A stretch of 28,392 nt of DNA from an uncultured Desulfuromonadales bacterium. Lineage in GTDB: Bacteria; Desulfobacterota; Desulfuromonadia; Desulfuromonadales; Geopsychrobacteraceae. Position 1 is the stretch's first letter, and each line of letters starts with the position of its first letter. The DNA lies in NCBI GenBank assembly GCA_945787295.1, contig CALZHQ010000027.1:1-28392 (forward strand). Reading direction: 5' to 3'. Below are positions 7,668-16,366 of the stretch, in pieces. The notes beneath the pieces were generated by a model. The model worked only from the letters and a program-made list of their open reading frames with translations, made no database searches and had not been told where the DNA came from. Position numbers and translations under genes: made by a program.

Positions 7668-9566
7668 ATGCTGACCAACCCCTGGCACAGATTTCTGCTG
7701 GTGATGGTGCTGTTTGTTGTCATAAATGGCGTTTACCTCTCCTACTTCCCTCCGCTGTCGCAGACACCAAACGCCCAGATTAGCTACAGCCGCTTCAAGG
7801 CGGAACTGCGGCAAGGCCAGATAGCCGAAGTGACCTTCCAGGGAGAGACGCTGAGCGGACAGTTCCTCATAGCACGCCCTTTTAACGCCGACGAACTGAT
7901 CAGTGGACAGTTTCAAGGCACGCGCACATTTGAGGGTTTCCGCACCACCCTGCCGCCTTTCGAGGATCCGGAGCTGCTACCGCTGCTCGACCAGCAGCAG
8001 GTCGTAGTCACGGCCAAACCGGCCGCCGCCCAACCGCTCTGGACCGGGCTGCTGATCGGCCTGCTCCCCTGGATACTGATTATCGGCTTCTGGATCTACT
8101 TTTTCCGGCGCATGAATCGCCAGGGCGGCTTCGGCGGGAACATCCTCAACCAGGTCGGCAAATCGGGTGCCCGCCTCTACTCACCGAAAACCTCACCGGT
8201 CACCTTTGACGATGTCGCCGGTCTGGCGGAGGCCAAGCAGGAGTTGCAGGAGATCATCGCCTTTTTGCGCAATCCGGACAAATTCAGCCGCCTGGGCGGC
8301 AAGGTCCCGCGCGGGGTGCTGCTGGTCGGTCCGCCGGGCACCGGCAAAACCCTGATGGCCCGGGCGGTGGCCGGCGAGTCCCAAGTGCCCTTCTTCAACA
8401 TCTCCGCCTCCCAGTTCATCGAGATGTTCGTCGGCGTCGGCGCCAGCCGGGTGCGCGACCTGTTCAACAACGCCAAGAAGAACGCCCCGAGCATTATTTT
8501 TGTCGACGAGCTGGATGCCGTTGGCCGGGCGCGCGGCACCGGTTTGGGCGGCGGGCATGACGAGCGGGAACAGACTCTCAACCAGCTGCTCTCCGAATTG
8601 GACGGCTTCGATCCGCATGACGAGGTGATCGTGATGGCGGCGACCAACCGGCCCGATGTGCTCGACAGCGCTCTGCTACGGCCCGGACGCTTTGACCGGC
8701 AAGTGGTCATCGAGCGCCCCGACTGGCGTGACCGGGCCCAGATCCTGCGGGTACACACCCGCCAAATGCCGCTGGCTGATGATGTCGACCTGGAACTGAT
8801 CGCCAAAGGGACTCCGGGGATGGTCGGTGCGGATCTGCAGAGCCTGGTCAACGAAGCGGCGCTGATCGCCGCCCGTGAGGATGCCAACCAGGTCAGCAAT
8901 CAACACCTGGAGCAGGCCAAGGACCGGCAGCTGATGGGAATGGAGCGCAAGCTGTTCCTGACCGAGCAGGAGAAACGGATCACCGCCTTCCACGAAGCCG
9001 GGCATACCCTGGTGGCCAGATGCCTGCCGCACAGCGATCCGATCCACAAGGTGACCATTATCCCCCGCGGCCAGGCGTTGGGCTTGACTCAGCAGTTGCC
9101 GAAAGACGACCGTTATCAATACCAGCGCAGCTACCTGATGTCCCGCCTGGCCGTCAGCCTGGCCGGCCGGGCGGCGGAGCAGCTCTATTTTGGCGAGTAT
9201 TCGACCGGCGCGCAGAATGATCTCAAGGTGGTGATGGAATTGGCGGAAAAAATGGTCTGTCAGTGGGGCATGAGCGAAAGGCTCGGCCCACAAAGTTTCA
9301 GCCGCGGCGAGGAGCATCCCTTCCTGGGCCGCAAGCTGACCACGGAAAAATTGTTCAGCGAAAAAACCGCCTGGCTCATCGACCAGGAGATCGAAAAACT
9401 GATCAATAGTGCCGCTGAGTGTGCCGAGCAGGTGCTGAGCGACAATCGCGGCGTGCTGGAAACACTGGCCGAGACGTTGTTGGAAGAGGAGACGCTGGAT
9501 AAAGACCGGCTTGAAGAGATCTTTGCCGGGGTCGAGTTGCAGGTTCCCGCCGCAACGAACAGTTAA
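7668..9566 (+). CDS. ftsH: ATP-dependent zinc metalloprotease FtsH
   Basis: The 632-residue protein is a normal full-length FtsH. It has two membrane helices (about 9-27 and 126-148) around a periplasmic domain. The AAA+ module has Walker A GPPGTGKT at 221-228, Walker [12 protein letters not shown], the pore loop FVG and the second region of homology ending RPGRFDRQV. The M41 protease domain has HEAGH (H442, E443, H446) and the third zinc ligand D518 in [10 protein letters not shown]. As a membrane-bound hexamer it degrades unassembled membrane proteins and short-lived regulators; in enteric bacteria it controls LpxC and hence LPS synthesis. ATG 7668 follows GGAG at 7 nt. The gene is not next to tilS or folP as in many genomes, so this may be a second ftsH copy. 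Confidence 0.97.
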   Translation: MLTNPWHRFLLVMVLFVVINGVYLSYFPPLSQTPNAQISYSRFKAELRQGQIAEVTFQGETLSGQFLIARPFNADELISGQFQGTRTFEGFRTTLPPFEDPELLPLLDQQQVVVTAKPAAAQPLWTGLLIGLLPWILIIGFWIYFFRRMNRQGGFGGNILNQVGKSGARLYSPKTSPVTFDDVAGLAEAKQELQEIIAFLRNPDKFSRLGGKVPRGVLLVGPPGTGKTLMARAVAGESQVPFFNISASQFIEMFVGVGASRVRDLFNNAKKNAPSIIFVDELDAVGRARGTGLGGGHDEREQTLNQLLSELDGFDPHDEVIVMAATNRPDVLDSALLRPGRFDRQVVIERPDWRDRAQILRVHTRQMPLADDVDLELIAKGTPGMVGADLQSLVNEAALIAAREDANQVSNQHLEQAKDRQLMGMERKLFLTEQEKRITAFHEAGHTLVARCLPHSDPIHKVTIIPRGQALGLTQQLPKDDRYQYQRSYLMSRLAVSLAGRAAEQLYFGEYSTGAQNDLKVVMELAEKMVCQWGMSERLGPQSFSRGEEHPFLGRKLTTEKLFSEKTAWLIDQEIEKLINSAAECAEQVLSDNRGVLETLAETLLEEETLDKDRLEEIFAGVELQVPAATNS

Positions 9567-9579
9567 AGAAGGGACAACA

Positions 9580-9765
9580 ATGGCCGATGCTTTTTACTGC
9601 GCCAATATCCGCAGCGGGTGCCGTTTCGCGGTGGCTGCGGCCTATAAAAACTGGCGGAATGTAGCGGAGCGGGAAGTGCCTGGCATAATGCCGTCCTTTT
9701 GGGACGGGCAGACATCTGACGAGTATACAATCAACGTTATTGAGTGTTGCGCAAGGCAGGAATAG
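9580..9765 (+). CDS. Hypothetical 61-residue protein downstream of ftsH
   Basis: The ATG at 9580 is preceded by AAGAAGGG at 6-7 nt, 13 nt after the ftsH stop, so it could be co-transcribed and co-translated with ftsH. The product has no signal peptide or membrane helix. It has four cysteines (one in YCAN, one in SGCRF, and a CC pair near the C-terminus) and aromatic residues in the middle (YKNW, SFWDGQ). I do not recognise a family. A hairpin follows 40 nt after the stop. The ORF is short and may be chance; the ribosome-binding site and position are the only support. Confidence 0.4.
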   Translation: MADAFYCANIRSGCRFAVAAAYKNWRNVAEREVPGIMPSFWDGQTSDEYTINVIECCARQE

Positions 9766-9804
9766 CTGGCGGACTCGAGTGGTCAGATATATGGGGCACA
9801 GCGA

Positions 9805-9838
9805 GAAAGCCGCACAACATCAAGATCGCGCGGCTTTC
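9805..9838. terminator. Hairpin between the ftsH unit and the repeat-protein gene
   Basis: The perfect 9-bp arms GAAAGCCGC (9805-9813) and GCGGCTTTC (9830-9838) flank a 16-nt loop. It lies between two convergent units and could end both. There is no clear T-tract beyond the stem. Confidence 0.5.
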
Positions 9839-9895
9839 GTATTCCGTTGCCAGTGTTTCCTACATTGCTCTATCCAGACCTGAGACTATTTGAAA

Positions 9896-10237
9896 CTATT
9901 GATGAATCCGATCTCGGTCTCGATCTTGATCCTGGTCCTGATCCCGATCTTGATCCTGGTCCTGATCCCGATCTTGATCCTGGTCCTGATCCCGATCTTG
10001 ATCCTGGTCTAGGTCTCGATTTTGATCTTGTTGCTTATCCATCTCCTTGCTCTGCTTTTGTTCCATGCTCCGTTCCATAGACATGGCGCCCTCCCCATGT
10101 CCTCCCTGCCCGCCGGAGCTTCCTCCCTTACCAGCGAGCGCCGACAGCGGCAGAATCAACCATAAGCCAAGCATTAAAAGCACCGTCCCAATTACACTCC
10201 AGCGAAAACAGTGATTCGATAAAAACATCGCCTTCAT
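9896..10237 (-). CDS. Secreted low-complexity protein with Gly-rich segment and Asp/Gln/Arg octapeptide repeats
   Basis: The 113-residue product begins with a basic N-terminus and a hydrophobic core (about residues 14-33, ending LSALAG), read as a signal peptide or anchor. A short Gly/Ser/His-rich segment follows (GKGGSSGGQGGHGEG), then a polar Met/Lys/Gln segment and finally about 45 residues built from Asp alternating with Gln or Arg, with an 8-residue period (DQDQDRDQ). The start ATG at 10237 is preceded by AGAGG. The tail is strongly charged and must be disordered; it could bind cations or coat a surface, but no function is known to me. The repeat is encoded by a 24-bp DNA tandem repeat. 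The reverse-frame ORF over the same bases is a shadow. Confidence 0.55.
   Translation of the reverse strand: MKAMFLSNHCFRWSVIGTVLLMLGLWLILPLSALAGKGGSSGGQGGHGEGAMSMERSMEQKQSKEMDKQQDQNRDLDQDQDRDQDQDQDRDQDQDQDRDQDQDQDRDRDRIHQ
9921..10010. repeat. 24-bp tandem repeat, three full copies plus a partial
   Basis: Units start at 9921, 9945, 9969 and 9993; each begins CGATCTTGATCCTGG. The three complete units are identical and the fourth diverges after 18 bases. Flanking sequence (GGTCTCGAT on both sides) is a degenerate version of the same pattern. The unit is a multiple of three, so copy-number change would keep the coding frame. Confidence 0.9.
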
Positions 10238-10548
10238 AGAGCCTCTCTTCCTACCACGCAGCTTTGATGTGGTATCAATTAGAAAAACAGACTGTCAACC
10301 GCTTAGAAGATTATCGTACGGGGGAGGGATTGCCATAAGACAAACAGGTATAAATATGAGGTAAAAGTATTGCATTCAAAGACGAGAGCTATCTAGCTGA
10401 AAGCCGTAATTTTCGCCATATCAATTAAGGACCCCTGTTAAGATTATGATGAACGCGGTAGTGGTTAGCAGTAAACTCAACCAGAGACACCGCTGAACAT
10501 TACTAGGCTGCGGCTGGTGCAAGCAGCAAACCACTCGTGGAGGTAAAC
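10238..10548. other. Intergenic region of about 310 nt, no gene seen
   Basis: This divergent region between the repeat protein and the VOC gene is AT-richer than its surroundings. I find no ORF with a ribosome-binding site, no RNA gene, and no promoter with two good hexamers. A short palindrome TCGTACGG-like stretch near 10314 is too short to interpret. Confidence 0.5.
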
Positions 10549-10989
10549 ATGGCTTTCATATTCGACCACATCGTTCTTAACGTCGTCGACATCGATAAAA
10601 TGCTGCAGTTTTATACAGAGATACTGCAGTTGCCTGGCGAACGGCTCGAGGAGTTCTCTGCGGGGCAGGTTCCCTTCCCGTCAGTCCGCCTTTCCAGCGA
10701 CAGCATCATCGATCTGTTTCCGAAAAGACTGTGGGAGAAAAGCAACCCGGATCAGGTCTGTCGGCCGAACCTCAATCTTTTTTGCCTGACCACCGATGAG
10801 GTGAGAGTCAAATCACTGCAGAAAAGGCTGGAAAACAGGGGGTTTGCCATCAATGAAGGGCCGGTCAAGCGTTGGGGTGCGCATGGCTCCGGGACATCGA
10901 TATATTTTCAAGATCCGGAAGGAAATACCATAGAGGTTCGCTATTACGACAGCGGTCACAGAGAAGAAAAATGTCTACTTAACTCTTAG
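10549..10989 (+). CDS. VOC-superfamily (glyoxalase/bleomycin-resistance fold) protein
   Basis: This 146-residue protein has one vicinal-oxygen-chelate domain made of two beta-alpha-beta-beta-beta modules. FDHIVLNVVDIDKMLQFYTE opens the first and provides a metal-ligand His (H7); the second ends FQDPEGNTIEVRYY with the conserved Glu. It resembles the small VOC proteins often annotated as virulence or glyoxalase-like proteins; the substrate is unknown. ATG 10549 is chosen because GGAGG lies 5 nt upstream. The GTG at 10537 is part of that ribosome-binding region and is not a likely start. It sits alone, 130 nt before the YdbH-like gene. Confidence 0.85.
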   Translation: MAFIFDHIVLNVVDIDKMLQFYTEILQLPGERLEEFSAGQVPFPSVRLSSDSIIDLFPKRLWEKSNPDQVCRPNLNLFCLTTDEVRVKSLQKRLENRGFAINEGPVKRWGAHGSGTSIYFQDPEGNTIEVRYYDSGHREEKCLLNS

Positions 10990-11119
10990 GTTCAGCGCGG
11001 CAACATGATGAGCTGATTCGATGTTTAAATAACGATCACTCAAGCATCAATCACAACCTCCCCAGCACGTGATAAAATATGGCAGTGTCTGTGTGGTTTT
11101 TCTCTGTCACCGGAAATCG

Positions 11120-14100
11120 ATGATTAAACGCCTTTTCCAAGCCTGCTTGATTTTGCTGTTAATACTGCTGCTGCTTGCGGGGGTCTGCCTGTTCTATGTG
11201 GATCCGCTTCTGAATGAATTCATTCGGCCACAAATAGAAAAAATTGCCACGCAGCAGCTGGCGGCTGAGGTACAGATTGGTCGACTTCTCTGGCGCGACA
11301 GCGGACTTGATGTCCGCGACCTGCGGTTTGAAACTGCGCAACAGGGAAAGATAACCATCCCCAGCGCGAAGCTCGGATTCAGTTTCGCCTCTCTGCGCCG
11401 GCGGCAGCTGGAAGCGCTAAGCATCTTTGGACCACAGATCGAAATCTACCCGCAGCAAGGCCAGGAAAGCCAGCAGACCCCTTTCACCATTCCGCAACAG
11501 CTGCCCCTGTCCATCAATGAGTTGAGCGTCATTGACGGTCGGCTGTCATTTTTTGCCTCAGATCGCCAACTGCTATTTCGCGAGCTTAATTTTAAAGGCG
11601 CCCTGGGGCCGCAGGTCAAGTTCAGCCTCTCCGCTCTTTTCGGCACGGATGACAGGCATCCGCTTGAACTTGATGGCAACATCGAACTGAATCAACAGAT
11701 CAACCTGACCCTCCAACATCTGCTCTGGCAAAAACGCCAGCTGCTGACAAGGCCGCTGCAGATTAAGATTGCCGCCCCGGGGGTCGAATTCGGCCGGGCT
11801 GAAATACACCTGGCGCAGATCGATCAGCAACAAGTCCAGGAATTGCTGAGCCACTTCGCGCAGCCGGCGATGCTTCCGGAACAACTGGTTTTTTCGCTCA
11901 CCGGAAGCGATATCAGCTTGAACATGCTGGAGCAGCAGGTTGCTCTCGATATTCAGGTTGCTGAAGGTTCTCTCGCTTGGGACAAGTTCAGCAGTAACTT
12001 TCACCTTCTTAAGCTGCAGCTCAAACAGGAGCAGGATGGCTGGCGGGCCGTTGGGCAGTTCCAGGGACCGGCTGAGACAGTTATTAGCTTTAACTCCCGC
12101 CTCGACGACCAGAATCAGCTCAGCGGCCAGGCTCAGTTGAGAATTCCAGATCCGGACCGCTTCAAGCAGAAGCTGATCGGTGGTCCGGGGATGAAAACCA
12201 GCGGCGGCCTGCAGCTGCAGGCAGACTATTCTCTCGCCGGGGAGAGATTCGAACTGACGACCGAATTTCACGGTCAACCGCCGGCGGCCAGCCGTGCTGA
12301 CGACCTATTAGTTCTCAGCAACTTGAGTGGCCGAGGCGAGCTGAGGCTATCCGCTGGGACAGAGAATTATTCACTCGATCTGCAGCTCGACTCGCAACCG
12401 TTCCTTACTGTCAACGGAAATTTTCAGCAACTGAGCTTCTCTCTGGTTGGTGCTGAACTGCAAATCCTTCACAAACTGCTTGCCCCGGGGCAGATTCCTG
12501 CCCAGATTCAAGCTGCGACCGATTTCATTGTCAACGGTCGACTCAACCATCAAGGAGCAGAGTGGCTTGGCACTGTCGAACTGCAGATCGCTGAGCTGGT
12601 CCTCCCAGAGCTGACTCTGGGGCAACTGTCCGGCCGAACAGGGCTAAAGCTGGTTGGCAGCCAATTCAGTTTCAACGATACAAGTTTCGCCGCAGCGCTT
12701 TCTCAGGGCGAGAGGCTGCAGGCAAAACTCATGATTCGCGGGGCAGGCAAGTTATCGCCGCAGCGCTTTTCTCTCGATCTCGAGCAGTTGGACCTGAGTC
12801 AGGTGAGCTATATCTCCGCGGATGGACAAACTGGGCTGGGGGAGGCCGAACTGAAAATAGGTGGCAACCTCAACGGCGCTTGGCCGGACGGGCCGATTGC
12901 TCTTGATCTGAACGGATCGGCTGCCGCCGCGGAATTCCTCACCGGAGCATTCTACGCTGAGCTGGCCAGTTATCCAGCTAACTTCTCCCTCCGTGCGGTG
13001 ATAAGCCCAACGATAAAAACCCTGCAGGCCAGCTCATTCTCACTTGAAGTCCCCCAACTCGGCACTCTGTCGGCGTCCGGAGAGCTCAACCCGGAACAGA
13101 TCTCCCTGCAAGCGCACCTCGCTTTAAACGATCTGGCGACCAGCTATGGCGAGCGATTGGGTCCGCTGTTCTCTGGTCTGCAACCAGCCTTGGCCGAATT
13201 AACCCTTGAAGGCGCTTTGTCTCTCGACGGCAAACTGAGCTGGACCCCGGACAGCTGGCAGAGTACAGGTATACTGCACCTGCAGGGGCTGGATGCCTTC
13301 TGGGAACGACAACAGCTGAAAATCGCCGCCGGAAACGGCCGTATCCCCTTTGCCATCGGCTCTGACAAGCAACCCTCGACCGTTGATCTGAGCGCAACAC
13401 ACTCAGGTGAAATTTCCTTCGGTGCGCTGTCTGTCGGCTTGGCCTCTCTTGCGGAAGGCCAGCTGCAACTGTCCGCGGCACATAACCGGTTCATCTTTCG
13501 CTCTCCGCTGGCGCTGAAATTGGCGGATGGGAAGGTGAAGATCGAAGATCTCAATTTCGCCTGGCCCGCTGCCACGCCGCAAGGCTCGGTTAAAATCGTG
13601 ATCAGCCAGGTTAATCTGCAAAATTTGACCGAAGAGCTCGGTTTACCGGTCATGCAAGGCCGTCTCAGTGCCGACCTGGGAACCATCCGCTATGCCGATC
13701 GGCAACTCAGCACTGATGGTCTGGCCAGAATAGAAGTCTTCGGCGGACAATTCCTGTTGCGCAACATGCGTTACAGTGAACCGTTTTCTAACTATCCGAC
13801 CTTCCATAGCGATATCGTTTTTTCCGGTCTCGACCTGTTGCAGGCCACCCGGACTTTCGATTTCGGCGAGATGAACGGCATTCTGGATGGGCAGATCCAA
13901 GGCTTGCAGCTGTTCGGCACCACCCCGGCGGCCTTTGAGGCAACTGTGACGACCCGCAATAAAGGCAAACGCAATATCAGCGTCAAGGCCCTGAACAACC
14001 TCTCGATCCTCAGTCAGGGCGGCATATCATCAGTCCTGTCGCGTGGCATTTATCGCTTCATCGATTTTTACCGCTACCGGAAGATCGGTTTCAAATGTTC

Positions 14101-14272
14101 GCTGGAAAATGATACCTTTACCTTATTGGGAACAGCGCTGTCCGGATCGAACCGCTACCTGGTTCACGGCGGACTGCTTCCACCCCGGATCGATATCACC
14201 ACCACGACGCCGACCATCTCCTTCAAAGAGATGTTAAATCGACTCGGCCGTATCGAACGGGCAGGAAACTAA
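11120..14272 (+). CDS. ydbH: Large AsmA-like / YdbH-family envelope protein
   Basis: From ATG 11120 the protein has 1050 residues: a short basic N-terminus (MIKR), one membrane helix (about 5-27), and then a long periplasmic region of repeated beta strands (patterns such as LSVIDGRLSFF, LSLDGKLSW). The C-terminal 200 residues carry the YdbH-like signature, including GQFLLRNMRY and FDFGEMNGILDGQIQGLQL. AsmA-like proteins form long hydrophobic grooves that carry phospholipid between the inner and outer membranes; E. coli YdbH does this with YnbE and YdbL. The gene is 24 nt upstream of a DUF1318 (YdbL) gene, which supports the assignment. The in-frame GTG at 11069 would put 17 extra residues before the membrane helix and lacks a good ribosome-binding site. 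It is somewhat longer than E. coli YdbH (about 880 residues). Confidence 0.85.
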   Translation: MIKRLFQACLILLLILLLLAGVCLFYVDPLLNEFIRPQIEKIATQQLAAEVQIGRLLWRDSGLDVRDLRFETAQQGKITIPSAKLGFSFASLRRRQLEALSIFGPQIEIYPQQGQESQQTPFTIPQQLPLSINELSVIDGRLSFFASDRQLLFRELNFKGALGPQVKFSLSALFGTDDRHPLELDGNIELNQQINLTLQHLLWQKRQLLTRPLQIKIAAPGVEFGRAEIHLAQIDQQQVQELLSHFAQPAMLPEQLVFSLTGSDISLNMLEQQVALDIQVAEGSLAWDKFSSNFHLLKLQLKQEQDGWRAVGQFQGPAETVISFNSRLDDQNQLSGQAQLRIPDPDRFKQKLIGGPGMKTSGGLQLQADYSLAGERFELTTEFHGQPPAASRADDLLVLSNLSGRGELRLSAGTENYSLDLQLDSQPFLTVNGNFQQLSFSLVGAELQILHKLLAPGQIPAQIQAATDFIVNGRLNHQGAEWLGTVELQIAELVLPELTLGQLSGRTGLKLVGSQFSFNDTSFAAALSQGERLQAKLMIRGAGKLSPQRFSLDLEQLDLSQVSYISADGQTGLGEAELKIGGNLNGAWPDGPIALDLNGSAAAAEFLTGAFYAELASYPANFSLRAVISPTIKTLQASSFSLEVPQLGTLSASGELNPEQISLQAHLALNDLATSYGERLGPLFSGLQPALAELTLEGALSLDGKLSWTPDSWQSTGILHLQGLDAFWERQQLKIAAGNGRIPFAIGSDKQPSTVDLSATHSGEISFGALSVGLASLAEGQLQLSAAHNRFIFRSPLALKLADGKVKIEDLNFAWPAATPQGSVKIVISQVNLQNLTEELGLPVMQGRLSADLGTIRYADRQLSTDGLARIEVFGGQFLLRNMRYSEPFSNYPTFHSDIVFSGLDLLQATRTFDFGEMNGILDGQIQGLQLFGTTPAAFEATVTTRNKGKRNISVKALNNLSILSQGGISSVLSRGIYRFIDFYRYRKIGFKCSLENDTFTLLGTALSGSNRYLVHGGLLPPRIDITTTTPTISFKEMLNRLGRIERAGN

Positions 14273-14296
14273 ACAAATCGAAGAGGGAGGATTCAG

Positions 14297-14881
14297 ATGA
14301 AGGCCATCACTCGCAGTTTAAGCCTGTTGCTGATGCTAACGGTTATCTCTTGCGTGACCATCAACATCTATTTTCCGGCCGAAGAGATCCGCGGTGCAGC
14401 GGATAAGATTGTCAACGAGGTTTGGGGTAACGGCCCCCTGAGTGACACAGACGAAGCCGCTCCGCAACCAGCGGAAAAACCGGGCAGCAACATCTTAAAC
14501 CTCCTGCTGCCCGCCAGCGCCTATGCCGCCCAGGACATCAACGTCAGCACTCCAGCTATCCGCAGCATCAAAGCGTCGCTCAAGGATCGCGCAGACCAAC
14601 TGGTTGGTTTTCTTAACGCCGGCAACGTCGGCCTCAGCTATGATGGCTTGCTTAAGGTTCGGAGCAGCGACGGCTTATCTTTGAAAGAAAAAGGCCAGCT
14701 CAATAAACTGGTCAATGAGGAAAATCAGGACCGGAATCGCCTGTATCAGGAGATTGCCGTCGCCAATAACTTTCCGGACAAGGTCGGTGAAGTACAGAGC
14801 ATTTTCGCTGATTCCTGGCGCAACCAGGCCAGGCAGGGCTGGTTTATGGAAAATTCCGCCGGGAGTTGGGTGCAGAAATAA
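14297..14881 (+). CDS. ydbL: DUF1318/YdbL-family lipoprotein (possible YnbE-YdbL fusion)
   Basis: The 194-residue protein starts at ATG 14297 after GAGGGAGGA, a strong site. A lipoprotein signal ends in VISC (Cys19), followed by VTINIYFPAEEI, a short strand-like stretch. A linker rich in Pro and Glu leads to a second hydrophobic stretch with an A-Y-A/A cleavage-like site (residues 65-79). The DUF1318 domain then covers about residues 85-194: SIKASLKDR, GNVGLSYDGLL and the C-terminal GWFMENSAGSWVQK, which matches the GxWxxK ending of YdbL. In E. coli YnbE (outer-membrane lipoprotein) and YdbL (periplasmic) are separate partners of YdbH. Here both features are in one polypeptide beside the YdbH-like gene. 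Confidence 0.85.
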   Translation: MKAITRSLSLLLMLTVISCVTINIYFPAEEIRGAADKIVNEVWGNGPLSDTDEAAPQPAEKPGSNILNLLLPASAYAAQDINVSTPAIRSIKASLKDRADQLVGFLNAGNVGLSYDGLLKVRSSDGLSLKEKGQLNKLVNEENQDRNRLYQEIAVANNFPDKVGEVQSIFADSWRNQARQGWFMENSAGSWVQK

Positions 14882-14944
14882 GTTCTCTCAGCGCAGAGGA
14901 TGACAGCCGGCAATAATGACTTTGTTGCGTTTTGGCGGCAAAAA

Positions 14945-16366
14945 TTACATCCGCATCAGTCTAACCCAGGGGATATTGTCGATGATCAATGGCAGTTGAG
15001 TTGAACGTAAGCCGACCGCCTCCAGACTGGCATTCAACTGCTCGGCAGCGACCCTCTCCAGCTCGACCCCGGCGAGGTAATGAGTTGCCAGCAGATCAGC
15101 AAGGTAGGCAATCGACGCCAGCTGCTGGTGACCGACTGGTGCGGTCGCCGGCTGGTGATGATGGCTGATGGCAACCGCCAGAGAACTGGGCAAGTTCCAC
15201 TGCAGGGCCAACTGCGCGCCGACCTGTATATGGTTGATATCGAACAGCCGATTTTCCAGTTCGCAGAAATCGCCGCTCTGCTGTTCCAGGTGCTGATAGA
15301 AAAAGGGCAGGGCATCGGCCACAAAACCATCGAGAACAACTTTTCCAATATCATGGATCAAGCCGGCGGTGTATGCCAGTCCCGGCTCGACAGAGCCGGT
15401 GAAAGTGGCAATCTCCTTAGCGGCATAAGCAGCGGCCAGCGCATGCCGGTACAAACCACCCTGCATCAAGGCATAACCTCGATCCTGATCATTATAAATA
15501 AAATCGACAGCAGTCGTGATCGCTATTTCGAGCAGGTTGTTCTCACCAAGCAACACCACAGCCCGATCGATCGAGGCGATATTTTGTGAAAATCTCATAA
15601 CGGGCGAATTGCAATAGCGGATCACTCTTGAGGCGACGACCTGATCTTTCTTGATCTCTTCTGCCAGATTTTCAAACCTTGAACTTGTTTGTTCTCCCAG
15701 CAGTTGCATAATTTTCAGGGCAACCTGTGGAATCGGTTTTACCCCGGAAATCGCTTGATCTATTTTTTCTGCTGTCGGTCTGGGCGGTAAAGAGATAACC
15801 GAGCTGCTATCTCTGCTTGTGTATAATTTGATTGTGACTTGCCAATTTTCCGTATCGAGCAGCATGGAACAGGGAGTGAATCCGCCGACGGCGACCTGAA
15901 CAATCGGAATCTGCAACTCGGTCAACATCCGCAAAACAACATCGGACATCAATTCCCCAGTGCCAAGGTTTTTAGCGGCCTCTCTCGGCTGACCGATCAG
16001 AATACCACCGGCAACCGAGGCCTTGAGTTGTTCTTTTCGGGCTCCTGAAGCGACCAGTGTATCGATAAAAAACTGCAGTCCGGAACTCGCATAATATTCA
16101 GGGTGTCGTGCCGAGCTGCGACCGACCGGCTCGCTCAACAGAAAATGGATCATCCCGCCAATTCCAGCGGCCTCATCGCATAACACAACACCAACCCCGG
16201 AGCCCAAAAAACTGCTGAGAAAACCGGTCGACGAACACTTGAGCTGATAGCTCCCGGGACCGACCAACTCACAACTCTGACCATAGGCATCAGGGATGTT
16301 GTGTCGCCTCAACAGCGGGATTAGATCAGTGCTTGAAACAATGATGGAATTATTGCTTGCATCCAT
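14945..16366 (-). CDS. CheD-like/HDOD fusion protein with degenerate CheD active site
   Basis: This 473-residue soluble protein has two parts. Residues about 25-175 are CheD-like: LGSGVGVVLCDEAAGIGGMIH, then YASSGLQFFIDTLVASGA and SVAGGILI. CheD deamidates glutamines in chemoreceptors with a Cys-His pair; here the cysteine of the LGSC motif is Gly57 while His74 keeps the right spacing (17 residues), and the usual Thr is Ser51. Residues about 205-410 are an HDOD domain: ISGVKPIPQVALKIMQLL, IRYCNSPVMRF, IASIDRAVVLLGENNL and GLIHDIGKVVL. HDOD proteins act in signalling and cyclic-nucleotide-linked control without usually being enzymes. The start at ATG 16366 has no strong ribosome-binding site. 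No chemotaxis gene is adjacent. Confidence 0.88.
   Translation of the reverse strand: MDASNNSIIVSSTDLIPLLRRHNIPDAYGQSCELVGPGSYQLKCSSTGFLSSFLGSGVGVVLCDEAAGIGGMIHFLLSEPVGRSSARHPEYYASSGLQFFIDTLVASGARKEQLKASVAGGILIGQPREAAKNLGTGELMSDVVLRMLTELQIPIVQVAVGGFTPCSMLLDTENWQVTIKLYTSRDSSSVISLPPRPTAEKIDQAISGVKPIPQVALKIMQLLGEQTSSRFENLAEEIKKDQVVASRVIRYCNSPVMRFSQNIASIDRAVVLLGENNLLEIAITTAVDFIYNDQDRGYALMQGGLYRHALAAAYAAKEIATFTGSVEPGLAYTAGLIHDIGKVVLDGFVADALPFFYQHLEQQSGDFCELENRLFDINHIQVGAQLALQWNLPSSLAVAISHHHQPATAPVGHQQLASIAYLADLLATHYLAGVELERVAAEQLNASLEAVGLRSTQLPLIIDNIPWVRLMRM

Noticed and set aside
9921..10010. CRISPR-like array
   Set aside because: The 24-bp units are contiguous without spacers and lie in a coding frame; they are a tandem repeat.
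9847..10080. Plus-strand ORF with Asp-Pro/Gly repeats
   Set aside because: It is the reverse-frame shadow of the 24-bp repeats. It lacks a signal peptide and a ribosome-binding site; the minus-strand frame has both.
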